A DNA stretch of 64,000 nucleotides. Source: CAVUCH01 sp963697705 (GTDB lineage: Bacteria; Acidobacteriota; Vicinamibacteria; Vicinamibacterales; JAENWD01). The notes beneath the pieces are model-generated. The model saw only the letters and a list, made by a program, of their open reading frames with translations. It did no database searches and was not told the origin of the DNA. This document shows positions 29,090 through 37,301 of this stretch, one piece after another. The translations under genes and the position numbers were made by a program. The stretch spans positions 434,001 to 498,000 of the forward strand of contig CAVOPA010000003.1 of the NCBI GenBank assembly GCA_963697705.1. The letters run 5' to 3'. The first letter of the stretch is position 1. Every line of letters begins with the position of its first letter.

Positions 29090-29956
29090 TCAGATGTCGC
29101 AGAGCACGACTGCTTCGCGAAGAGAGGTCATCGGATCACGCGTCGGGATGAACTCGTGCGCGAAGTAGCCGGTATAGCCGGTGTCGAGGATGCCCTTCAC
29201 GATGGCGGGCCATTGGAGCTCCTGCGTTGGATCGAGCTCATGACGCCCGGGCACGCCGCCCGTGTGGTAGTGCGCGAACCACTGCTTGTTCTGCTGGACG
29301 GTGCGGATGATGTCACCTTCCATGATCTGCATGTGGTAGATGTCGTACAGCAGCCTGATACGCGGCGAGTTGACGGCCTTGACGACCTTCACGCCGAACA
29401 CCGTGTGATCGCCCTGGTAGTCGGCGTGATCCACCTTGCTGTTGAGCAGCTCGACGACGACGGTGATGCCGTGGGCTTCGGCCATCGGCGCAAGCCGTCC
29501 GAGCACCGCGATGCAGTTGTCTGCGGCTTCGTTGTCCGACATCCCGCGCCGGTTCCCGAAAAATGTGATCAGGTTCGGGACGCCCATCTGTTTGGCCTTC
29601 GGCAGCGCCGACTCGAAGGTCTTCACGATGGTGTCGTGCAGCATGCGATTGTTCAGGCCGTCGGGAATCGAGCCGCCGCCCTTTCCGGGATAGCCCGTCG
29701 AACAGATCAGACCGTACTTTGCGGCGACCTCCCACTCTTCGGGCTGCAGCAGATCCATCGCGGTCAAGCCGATCGCCGCCACGCCACGGCAGAACTCCTC
29801 GAGCGGGATGCGCTCGTAGCACCAGCGGCAGACAGACTGCTTCAGGCGTCCCTTCTTGACGGCTTTCTCCTGCGTCTGTGCACCCGCGCCGAGCGTCGAG
29901 CCCACGGCTACGACCCCGGCGGTGGCCAGCGCTTCCCGTCTTGTGATTCGGGTCAT
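29090..29956 (-). CDS. Tat-exported hydroxypyruvate isomerase-like TIM-barrel protein
   Basis: A 288-residue protein with a twin-arginine leader (ITRREALATAGVVAVGSTLG). The TIM-barrel core resembles hydroxypyruvate isomerase: KQSVCRWCYERIPLEEFCRG, TVVVELLNSKVDHADYQGD, RIRLLYDIYHMQIMEGDI and GRHELDPTQELQWPAI, with Glu, Asp, His and Glu metal ligands. An exported location is unusual for true Hyi, so it more likely acts on a periplasmic keto sugar. The ATG is fixed by the twin arginines near the N-terminus. It is in line with the DUF4380 and SMP-30 genes downstream. Confidence 0.85.
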   Translation of the reverse strand: MTRITRREALATAGVVAVGSTLGAGAQTQEKAVKKGRLKQSVCRWCYERIPLEEFCRGVAAIGLTAMDLLQPEEWEVAAKYGLICSTGYPGKGGGSIPDGLNNRMLHDTIVKTFESALPKAKQMGVPNLITFFGNRRGMSDNEAADNCIAVLGRLAPMAEAHGITVVVELLNSKVDHADYQGDHTVFGVKVVKAVNSPRIRLLYDIYHMQIMEGDIIRTVQQNKQWFAHYHTGGVPGRHELDPTQELQWPAIVKGILDTGYTGYFAHEFIPTRDPMTSLREAVVLCDI

Positions 29957-29981
29957 GTTCTCGGTGCCTCGGTTCTCACGC

Positions 29982-30095
29982 TTCAGTTGTCAGCCTTCAG
30001 TCTTCAGTCATCAGTTGTCAGTGCTGTTCATCCGCATTAGCAACACCGGTCGGGTGTTCGTCACGATGCAGGCTGTCCCACTGATGACTGAAAAC
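29982..30095. repeat. fold-back element with CAGTCTT/CAGTTGT heptad arms
   Basis: CAGTTGT CAGCCTT CAGTCTT CAGTCAT CAGTTGT CAGTGCT is a 7-bp array just upstream of the isomerase start. Some 60 bp on, CTGATGACTGAAAAC repeats part of it in the opposite sense. The spacer shows no other feature. Confidence 0.75.
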
Positions 30096-30118
30096 GGGGA
30101 ACTACAAAAGCCGCATGA

Positions 30119-30754
30119 TCACACAGCCTTGAGCCCCAGCTGCGTCAGCGCTTCGGGCGGACACCCGTCCCAGTTCGGATTGGCCACGTTGCCCATGTAC
30201 TTCAGGTCCTCTATGCCCATCTTCGACGACCAGAACCCGGACGCGGTGAGATCGCGGAAGCTGCTGAAGAAAGCGACGCCCTGGCTGAGCGCGGGGTTGT
30301 CCTTCGCGCGCTCCGGCCACGCAATCGCATCGAGCACCGCGCTGCGCTCGGCCGGCGTGCAGTCGAGAAACGTCTTCTGCGAACGGCGCCGGCATTCTCC
30401 GTCGAGCCAGCGCAGGCCGCCGCGCATGGCTGTCTGCCGCCGCGCCCGCTCGATCTCGCCGGTCACGGCGGGTACGAGCATGATGAAGTCCATGAACTCT
30501 GGCACGCCCGCGTCGGTGGCGCTCCCGGAACGCTCGTCTTTGGGAATGATGAGATCGACCAGCACTCGCACGGTCGCCCATTCGTGCGGGGTGAAGAACT
30601 TCGGCGTGAACGCCGTCTTCGCGCTGGCCGCCGCCTTCCGGGCCGCCGCGGCGTGCTCCTGGGCCTGCTCGGCCTCGGCGGGTGTCCACGTGAGGCCTAC
30701 GGCAACGGGAACCGCGCCGAGCGTCTTGAGCGCGTTGCGCCTCGAGATGGCCAT
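30119..30754 (-). CDS. Tat-exported gluconate 2-dehydrogenase subunit 3-like protein
   Basis: A 211-residue small subunit. The leader ISRRNALKTLGAVPVAVGLT has twin arginines. The core KFFTPHEWATVRVLVDLIIP-KDE, DFIMLVPAVTGEIERARR and FFSSFRDLTASGFWSSKMGI is characteristic of subunit 3. The gene starts two bases after the stop of the GMC flavoprotein gene, so the two form a coupled operon. The Tat leader is expected to carry the folded FAD subunit across the membrane. The start is set by the twin-arginine leader; a long upstream open frame lies inside the GMC gene and is not real. Confidence 0.9.
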   Translation of the reverse strand: MAISRRNALKTLGAVPVAVGLTWTPAEAEQAQEHAAAARKAAASAKTAFTPKFFTPHEWATVRVLVDLIIPKDERSGSATDAGVPEFMDFIMLVPAVTGEIERARRQTAMRGGLRWLDGECRRRSQKTFLDCTPAERSAVLDAIAWPERAKDNPALSQGVAFFSSFRDLTASGFWSSKMGIEDLKYMGNVANPNWDGCPPEALTQLGLKAV

Positions 30755-30756
30755 GC

Positions 30757-32463
30757 CTAGATGCTCCCCTGCTTCCGTTGGTCCGCGATGTACTCGCTCG
30801 TCCGCATCGCGAGCGCGAGGATCGTCCACGTCGCGTTCTTGTCGGCCTGCGAGACGAAGGGGCCGCCATCGCACACGAACACGTTCTTCGCCTCGTGCGC
30901 CTGGCACCATTCGTTCAGCACCGAGGCGTTCGGATCCTTCCCCATCCGTGTCGATCCGCACTCGTGGATGATCCGGCCGCCCGGCTCGAGACCGTAGTCC
31001 TCGTCGGCCGTCGGCAGCGGAGACATCGGCGTGCCCCCCATCTCAGTGATGATGGAGCGGAAGGTCTCCTGCATGTGCTTCGCCTGCTTCCGCTCGTGGT
31101 CGGTCCACTTGAAGTGAAAGCGCAACACGGGGATCCCGAACTTGTCCACCACGTCTGGATCGATCTCGCAGTACGTGTCGTCGTTGGGCACCTGCTCGCC
31201 CCGGCCGGCGAAGCCCACCGTTGCCCCGTAGTACCGGCGGTAGTCTTCCTTGAGCGCCTTGCCGTATCCGCCACCGCCGGGGAACTGCTGGATTCCGCCG
31301 CCAAACCCGTAGCTCGGCATCCCGCGGCCACCCCAGATCTCGATGTGATAGCCGCGCGGGAAATCCAGCTTCCGGTTGTCGGCCCACCACGGCATATACA
31401 GGTGCATGCCCCCGGTGCCATCCTCGTTGTGCGGAGGCATGCCCACGAGCTTGGGGATGAAGCCGCGCACCGACAATCCCGTGGAATCGGTCAGGAACCG
31501 GCCGAGCACGCCGCTCGAATTCGACAGCCCGTGCGGGTGCCGCGCCGATTTCGAGTTGAGCAGGATCCGGGTCGTCTCGCACGTGCTCGCCGCGACCACG
31601 ACGATGCGGGCGCGCACGTGGTGCTCGCTGCCGTCGGCCGCCTTGATGTAGGTGACGCCCGTGGCCTTGCCGCTGTCGTCGGTCGTCACCTCGCGCGCCA
31701 TCGCTCCCGTCACGAGCGTCATGCGGCCGGTGGCCATTGCCGGCGGCAGCAGCACGGAAGTGGACGAGAAGTTGGAATGCGTCGAGCACCCGCGGCCGCA
31801 CTGGCCGCAGTAGTGGCATTGCGGGCGGCCGTTGAGGGGCTGCGTGAGGATCGACAGGCGCGATGGGACGCACGGGACGTTCAGGCGCTCCGACGCCTGC
31901 TGAATCGCGAGTTCGTAGCACCGCGGCTTGGGCGGCGGCATGAAGATCCCGTCCGGCTCGTTCGGCAGGTTGCGCTCTGCGGCGATGTTCGTTCCGAAGA
32001 TGCCAACGAGCCGATCGAGCTTGTCGTAGTACGGCTTGATGTCGTCGTAGGTGATCGGCCAGTCGTCACCGAGGCCGTCCACGCTCTTCCTGCGGAAGTC
32101 GTCCGGCCCCCAGCGCAACGAGATCCGTCCCCAGTGGTTCGTACGACCGCCGAGCATGCGGGCCCGATACCAGTGCCACTGCTGCCCCGGCGCGACGGTG
32201 TACGGCTCGCCGTCGAGTTGCCATCCGCCGATGCACCCGTCGAACTCGCCGAAGTGGCGCTCGGGAATCGCTGCCCCGCGCCGGGGCGACTCGTACGGCC
32301 ATCTGAACATGGCCGAATCGGTGGCGGAATCCCATTTGGGACCGGCTTCGAGGACCACGACGCGCGCACCAGACTGCGTGAGCACATTCGCCGCCATCCC
32401 TCCGCCGGCACCGGAGCCCACGATGCACACGTCATACGGGTCAGCGGTGCGGATGATCTGCAT
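30757..32463 (-). CDS. GMC-family FAD sugar dehydrogenase, large subunit
   Basis: A 568-residue flavoprotein. The FAD-binding fold starts YDVCIVGSGAGGGMAANVLT. A cysteine-rich segment CHYCGQCGRGCSTHSNFSS, typical of membrane-linked gluconate/glucoside dehydrogenases, may hold an iron-sulfur cluster. The C-terminal region has HECGSTRMGKDPNASVLNEW and VFVCDGGPFVSQADKNATWT, which include the GMC catalytic His/Asn region. It oxidises a sugar hydroxyl in the periplasm and needs subunit 3 for export and a cytochrome c as acceptor. The ATG at MQIIRTADPYD is supported by GGAGGT eight bases upstream. The gene is divergent from the RND efflux operon. Confidence 0.9.
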   Translation of the reverse strand: MQIIRTADPYDVCIVGSGAGGGMAANVLTQSGARVVVLEAGPKWDSATDSAMFRWPYESPRRGAAIPERHFGEFDGCIGGWQLDGEPYTVAPGQQWHWYRARMLGGRTNHWGRISLRWGPDDFRRKSVDGLGDDWPITYDDIKPYYDKLDRLVGIFGTNIAAERNLPNEPDGIFMPPPKPRCYELAIQQASERLNVPCVPSRLSILTQPLNGRPQCHYCGQCGRGCSTHSNFSSTSVLLPPAMATGRMTLVTGAMAREVTTDDSGKATGVTYIKAADGSEHHVRARIVVVAASTCETTRILLNSKSARHPHGLSNSSGVLGRFLTDSTGLSVRGFIPKLVGMPPHNEDGTGGMHLYMPWWADNRKLDFPRGYHIEIWGGRGMPSYGFGGGIQQFPGGGGYGKALKEDYRRYYGATVGFAGRGEQVPNDDTYCEIDPDVVDKFGIPVLRFHFKWTDHERKQAKHMQETFRSIITEMGGTPMSPLPTADEDYGLEPGGRIIHECGSTRMGKDPNASVLNEWCQAHEAKNVFVCDGGPFVSQADKNATWTILALAMRTSEYIADQRKQGSI

Positions 32464-32675
32464 GAAAGCGGACCTCCTGCCGGCGCGATGCGGGCCCGCT
32501 ACACGCGGTGCCACTCTCAGCGCGAGGCTGGTCGAACGAGTGTCGGGATGATAGTCCACGCCGTAGGCACCGGCAAGACGCGCGGTCAACACTTACCCTC
32601 AGCAATGACGGACCTGGACGGTGACGCTGCGCCTGGCGTCCTGGGGCGCAGCTGTGGCGAGACAGACCGCTCGAT

Positions 32676-32706
32676 TTACATCCTTAACAAACTGATTACA
32701 TCCTCC
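32676..32706. promoter_or_regulatory. direct repeats TTACATCCT in a divergent promoter region
   Basis: The 403-bp gap between the divergent GMC and RND adaptor genes is mostly featureless, but here TTTACATCCTTAACAAAC is followed by TGATTACATCCTCC: two copies of TTACATCCT 17-18 bp apart in a locally AT-rich stretch. The spacing fits a dimeric regulator site or promoter. No regulator gene lies next to it. Confidence 0.3.
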
Positions 32707-32866
32707 TAAACACTTCTGGCGGCAACTGAGCTGAAATGATGGGGTGCTGGTACGCTTGTAGTGCGTGCGCGGCAGCGCGATGGCACCTTCGCTTTCGATA
32801 TGCTGGATGAGAGCCCGCCAGGGCGGCTCTCAGCGCAATGATGCGGACCACTTACTTCTTTTCTCC

Positions 32867-34126
32867 ATGATGACCAGCCCTCAAACCGTTGCTGCAACCG
32901 CTCCCGCCGCACCTTCACGACGTCGCCTGTGGGTCATCGGCGTCCTCCTTCTGGCTGCCGCCGCCGGCGCGTACTCGTATTGGGGCAAAGCCACGCCAGC
33001 CAAGACGCCCCCGCGAGGACGGTTCGGCGGGATGGGCGGTCCGAACCAGACCGTTCCCGTCCGCGTCGTGCCGGTTGAACAGCACACCATAGACGTCGCG
33101 GTGCGCGCCCTCGGCACCGTGACGCCGCTCAACACGGTGACCGTCCGCAGCCGTCTGGACGGCGAGCTCGTGCGCCTCCGGTTCACCGAAGGGCAGCACG
33201 TCTCGGAGGGCGATGTGCTCGCCGAAATCGACCCGCGGCCGTTCCAGACGCAGCTGAACCAGGCGCAAGGACAACTCGAGGAGAACCGCGCGCGTCTCAG
33301 GAACGCCCAGAGCGACCTCGCCACCTATCAGCGCCTCGCCACCGAAGGCCTGATCACCAAACAGCAGGTGACAACCCAGGAAGCGCTGGTGCAGCAGTAT
33401 CAAGGGGCACTGCAGGCGAACGAGGCGCAGGTCAACAACGCCCGGCTGCAGCTCACTTACTCGAAGGTCGTCGCGCCCATAGCCGGCCGCCTGGGGCTGC
33501 GGCAGGTGGACCCCGGAAACCTGATTCGGGCCGGCGATGCCAACGGGATCGTGGTGATCACGCAGATGCGTCCGATCTCGGTGCTCTTCACGGTGCCGGA
33601 GGCAGAGCTGCCCGCCGTGCTCGACGCCCTCCGACGCGGCAAGCGGCTCCCTGTGCAGGCGTGGGACCGTTCCGACAAAGTGCTGCTGGCCGAAGGCGCG
33701 CTCCAGACGATGGACAACCAGATCGACACCGCCACGGGCACAATCAAGCTGCGGGCGCAGTTCGCCAACGAACAGGAACAGCTGTTTCCGAACCAGTTCG
33801 TGAACATCCGGCTGCGGGTGTCGACCTTCGAGAGTGCAACCGTGATTCCGGCGGCCGCAGTGCAGCGTGCCTCCTTCGGCACGTTCGTCTACGCGGTCAA
33901 ACCAGACAGCACCGTCACGATCAAACGAATCGCACTGGGCCCTGCCGACAACGATCGGGTTGCCGTGACGTCTGGACTGGAGAGATCGGATCGCGTGGTG
34001 CTCGAAGGAGTCGACGACTTGAAGGAAGGTGCAAAGGTCGAGATCGTCACTGACGCCGGGCAGCCCGCCGGACCTCGTGTGCCCGTGGCCGCGGCGGCCG
34101 GCGCCGCGCGTTCCCGGAGACGGTGA
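32867..34126 (+). CDS. RND efflux periplasmic adaptor (MdtA-like)
   Basis: A membrane-fusion protein of 419 residues. An N-terminal anchor helix (RRRLWVIGVLLLAAAAGAYS) is followed by a Gly-rich linker. The lipoyl/barrel-sandwich domain is split by a coiled-coil hairpin: VTVRSRLDGELVRLRFTEGQ, VSEGDVLAEIDPRPFQTQLN, then a coil of about 90 residues, then YSKVVAPIAGRLGLRQVDPG. Beta-barrel and membrane-proximal domains complete the protein. It bridges the RND pumps encoded downstream to an outer-membrane channel; no TolC-like gene is in the window. Two ATGs in a row (MM) begin the gene; either may be used. Confidence 0.9.
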   Translation: MMTSPQTVAATAPAAPSRRRLWVIGVLLLAAAAGAYSYWGKATPAKTPPRGRFGGMGGPNQTVPVRVVPVEQHTIDVAVRALGTVTPLNTVTVRSRLDGELVRLRFTEGQHVSEGDVLAEIDPRPFQTQLNQAQGQLEENRARLRNAQSDLATYQRLATEGLITKQQVTTQEALVQQYQGALQANEAQVNNARLQLTYSKVVAPIAGRLGLRQVDPGNLIRAGDANGIVVITQMRPISVLFTVPEAELPAVLDALRRGKRLPVQAWDRSDKVLLAEGALQTMDNQIDTATGTIKLRAQFANEQEQLFPNQFVNIRLRVSTFESATVIPAAAVQRASFGTFVYAVKPDSTVTIKRIALGPADNDRVAVTSGLERSDRVVLEGVDDLKEGAKVEIVTDAGQPAGPRVPVAAAAGAARSRRR

Positions 34127-34128
34127 CC

Positions 34129-37100
34129 ATGAACATCTCCCGTCCCTTCATCGAGCGTCCCGTGGCCACGGCCCTGCTGATGGCCGCGCTCCTGCTCTCC
34201 GGCCTGCTGGCCTACGGGCTGCTGCCGGTCTCGGCACTGCCGCAGGTCGACTACCCGACAATCCGCGTGCTCACCTTTTATCCGGGGGCCAGCCCAGAGG
34301 TGATGACGAGTGCCGTGACTGCGCCGCTCGAACGGCAGTTCGGCCAGATGCCCGGGCTCGACCAGATGTCGTCGACGAGCTCAGGGGGGGCGTCGGTCAT
34401 CACGCTGCGCTTCGCACTCGAGAAGTCAATCGACGTGGCGGAGCAGGAGGTGCAGGCTGCAATCAACTCGGCCAGCAGCCTGCTGCCCAACGATCTGCCG
34501 CAGCCGCCGGTCTACAACAAGGTCAACCCGGCAGACACGCCGGTGCTCACACTCGCGATCACGTCGAAAACGGTGCCGCTCCCGCAGGTACACGACCTCA
34601 TCGACACGCGGGTGGCCCAGAAGCTCTCGCAGCTGCCGGGCGTCGGGCTCGTCAGCATTGCCGGCGGCCAGCGCCCCGCCGTGCGCGTCCAGGCGAACCC
34701 GCAGGCGCTCGCGGCGCACAACCTGAATCTGCAATCGCTGCGAGCGGTGATTGCGGCGGCCAACGTGAACCAGCCGAAGGGGAACTTCGACGGCCCCGAG
34801 CGGTCGTTCATGCTCGACGCAAACGATCAGCTCCGATCACCGCAGGCCTACAAGGACCTCATCGTCGCCTACCGCGAAGGCGCGCCGCTCCGCTTGTCCG
34901 ACGTGGCCGACGTCGTCGAGGGCGCGGAGAACAACCGCCTGTCGGCCTGGGCGAACGAGCTGCCGGCAGTGCTCGTGAACGTCCAGCGACAGCCGGGCGC
35001 GAATGTCATCGACGTCGTGGACCACGTGCGGGAGCTGCTGCCGAAGCTCACGGCCAGCCTGCCGTCGACCGTACAGGTGGCCGTCATCAGCGACCGCACG
35101 GGCACCATCCGGGCCTCGGTGCGCGACGTGCAGCACGAGCTCGCGTTTGCCGTCGCCCTCGTCGTGCTCGTGACGTTCTTGTTCTTGCGGAACGTTCCGG
35201 CGACGATCATCCCGAGCGTGGTCGTCCCGCTCTCGCTCATCGGCACCTTCGGCATCATGTACCTCGCGGGGTTCTCGGTCAACAACCTCACGCTGATGGC
35301 TCTCACCATCGCGACCGGCTTCGTCGTCGACGACGCCATCGTGATGATGGAGAACATCGCGCGGCATATCGAGGAAGGCGCGACGCCTTTCAGGGCGGCG
35401 CTCGTCGGCGCGCAGGAGATCGGCTTCACGCTCGTCTCGCTCACCATCTCCCTGATCGCGGTGCTGATCCCGCTGCTCTTCATGGCGGACGTGGTCGGAC
35501 GCCTGTTCCGGGAGTTTGCGATCACGCTGGCGGTGTCGATCCTCATCTCGCTGGTGGTGTCACTGACACTCACGCCGATGATGAGCGCCCGCCTGCTGCG
35601 ACCGATGCACACCGAGGAGGGCTGGTTTTACCGGAAGAGCGGCGCGGTGCTCGACTGGATGATCCACGCCTATGGCCGGCAGCTGCGGTGGGTGCTCCGG
35701 CATCAGGCGTTGACGCTGCTCGTGGCGTTCGCGACCCTCGTCCTGACAGTCGTGCTCTACATCGCAGTGCCAAAGGGCTTTTTCCCGGTGCAGGACACCG
35801 GCGCCATCCAGGTCATCACCGAGGCCCCGCAATCCGTGTCGTTCGAGGCGATGGTCGACAGGCAGCAGGCGGCGGCGCGCACGATCCTCGCGGAGCCGGA
35901 CGTGACGGGGCTGTCGTCGTTCATCGGCGTGGACGGCAGCAATGCCACACTCAACAGCGGCCGCATGCTCGTCACGCTTGCGGCGCACGGGGAGCGCAAA
36001 CGGACCGCCACCGCGATCATCGCGAGCCTGCGGAGTCGGCTGCAGAGCGTCCCAGGCGTTACCGTGTACCTGCAGCCGGTGCAGGACCTGACGATCGAAG
36101 ACCGCGTGAGCCGCACGCAGTTCCAGTTCATCCTCGAAGATCCCGACGCGAAACGCCTGAGCGAGTGGGTACCGAAGCTGGTGGAGAGCCTGCGCGCCGA
36201 GCCGGAGCTGCTCGACGTGGCGAGCGACCTTCAGGATCGCGGCCTGCAGGCGTTCCTGAACGTAGACCGCGACGCGGCCAGCCGTCTGGGCGTCAGCGTG
36301 TCGGCGATCGACGACGCACTCTACGATGCGTTCGGGCAACGGCTGATTTCCACGATCTACACGCAGGCAAACCAGTACCGCGTCGTGCTCGAGGCAGCGC
36401 CGCAATATCAGGTCGGCCCGGAGGCCCTCGGGCAGATTTATGTCGCAAGCCGTGATGGCGGCCAGGCGCCCCTGGCTGGCGGCCAGGCGCCCGTGGCTGA
36501 CGGCCAGGCGCCCGTGGCTGGCGGCCAGGTGCCCCTGGCCAGCATCGCCACGATTGAGGAGCGGCACACGCCGCTCGTGATCAGCCACTCGGGACAGTTC
36601 CCCGCGGTGACGCTTTCGTTCAACCTTGGCCCCGGCGCCTCGCTCGGGGCGGCCGTCGCCGCGATCGAACGGGCGCAGCTCGCGCTTGGCATGCCCGCGA
36701 GCATCCAGACGCGTTTCCAGGGCGCGGCCGAGGCGTTCCGCGCGTCGCTCGACAGCACCCTGCTGCTGATCCTGGCGGCGATCGTCACGATGTACATCGT
36801 GCTCGGTGTGCTCTACGAGAGCTACATCCACCCGATCACGATCCTCTCGACGCTGCCATCGGCCGGCGTAGGCGCGCTGCTCGCCCTGCTGGTGACCGGG
36901 CAGGACCTGAGTCTGATTGCCATCATCGGCATCATCTTGCTCATCGGGATCGTGAAGAAGAACGCGATCATGATGATCGACTTCGCGCTCGACGCCGAGC
37001 GCAACCAGGGCATGGCGCCGCGGGACGCAATCTACCAGGCGGCGCTGCTCCGGTTCCGCCCGATCATGATGACGACGCTGGCGGCGCTCTTCGGGGCCCT

Positions 37101-37293
37101 GCCGCTGATGCTCGCCTCCGGATCCGGGGCAGAGCTGCGGCAACCGTTGGGCCTCGTCATGGTCGGCGGCCTACTCGTCAGCCAGGTGCTGACGCTGTTC
37201 ACGACACCCGTCATCTACCTGTTCTTCGATCGGCTCGGTCACCGCTGGATCGCACGCCAGCCTTCGCTCGTGGCCGACGACGCCACCGCCTGA
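34129..37293 (+). CDS. RND multidrug efflux permease (MdtB-like)
   Basis: A pump of 1054 residues with the RND architecture: ISRPFIERPVATALLMAALL (helix 1), porter domains, and the transmembrane motif VALVVLVTFLFLRNVPATII. Proton-relay acidic residues are in ATGFVVDDAIVMMENIARHI, and the second half contains LLIGIVKKNAIMMIDFALDA. It extrudes toxic compounds, probably drugs or bile-salt-like substances, as one of two pumps (MdtB/MdtC type heterotrimer). A 21-bp repeat has expanded in the second porter domain. The adaptor stop lies two bases upstream, so the genes are coupled; a GTG six bases earlier is an alternative start. Confidence 0.92.
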   Translation: MNISRPFIERPVATALLMAALLLSGLLAYGLLPVSALPQVDYPTIRVLTFYPGASPEVMTSAVTAPLERQFGQMPGLDQMSSTSSGGASVITLRFALEKSIDVAEQEVQAAINSASSLLPNDLPQPPVYNKVNPADTPVLTLAITSKTVPLPQVHDLIDTRVAQKLSQLPGVGLVSIAGGQRPAVRVQANPQALAAHNLNLQSLRAVIAAANVNQPKGNFDGPERSFMLDANDQLRSPQAYKDLIVAYREGAPLRLSDVADVVEGAENNRLSAWANELPAVLVNVQRQPGANVIDVVDHVRELLPKLTASLPSTVQVAVISDRTGTIRASVRDVQHELAFAVALVVLVTFLFLRNVPATIIPSVVVPLSLIGTFGIMYLAGFSVNNLTLMALTIATGFVVDDAIVMMENIARHIEEGATPFRAALVGAQEIGFTLVSLTISLIAVLIPLLFMADVVGRLFREFAITLAVSILISLVVSLTLTPMMSARLLRPMHTEEGWFYRKSGAVLDWMIHAYGRQLRWVLRHQALTLLVAFATLVLTVVLYIAVPKGFFPVQDTGAIQVITEAPQSVSFEAMVDRQQAAARTILAEPDVTGLSSFIGVDGSNATLNSGRMLVTLAAHGERKRTATAIIASLRSRLQSVPGVTVYLQPVQDLTIEDRVSRTQFQFILEDPDAKRLSEWVPKLVESLRAEPELLDVASDLQDRGLQAFLNVDRDAASRLGVSVSAIDDALYDAFGQRLISTIYTQANQYRVVLEAAPQYQVGPEALGQIYVASRDGGQAPLAGGQAPVADGQAPVAGGQVPLASIATIEERHTPLVISHSGQFPAVTLSFNLGPGASLGAAVAAIERAQLALGMPASIQTRFQGAAEAFRASLDSTLLLILAAIVTMYIVLGVLYESYIHPITILSTLPSAGVGALLALLVTGQDLSLIAIIGIILLIGIVKKNAIMMIDFALDAERNQGMAPRDAIYQAALLRFRPIMMTTLAALFGALPLMLASGSGAELRQPLGLVMVGGLLVSQVLTLFTTPVIYLFFDRLGHRWIARQPSLVADDATA
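36457..36540 (+). repeat. in-frame 21-bp tandem repeat inside the RND permease
   Basis: Four tandem copies of 21 bp encode GGQAPLA, GGQAPVA, DGQAPVA and GGQVPLA. Related pumps have a single (G)GQVPLS-like motif at this position, so three copies are an expansion. Because 21 is a multiple of three, the frame is kept, and the loop lengthens by seven residues per copy. Confidence 0.9.
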
Positions 37294-37301
37294 GGGCCCG
37301 C

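Noticed and set aside
30778..32709. Plus-strand open frame of about 640 codons opposite the GMC gene
   Set aside because: Shadow of the GMC flavoprotein; its translation is Arg/His/Val-rich and without motifs.
34029..36455. Long plus-strand open frame (about 800 codons) over the first RND pump
   Set aside because: It is the +2 shadow of the pump gene, low-complexity Arg/Gly/Ala with no recognisable motif.
36457..36540. Phase-variable on/off switch by repeat slippage in the RND pump
   Set aside because: The unit is 21 bp, so copy changes keep the frame and cannot switch expression off.
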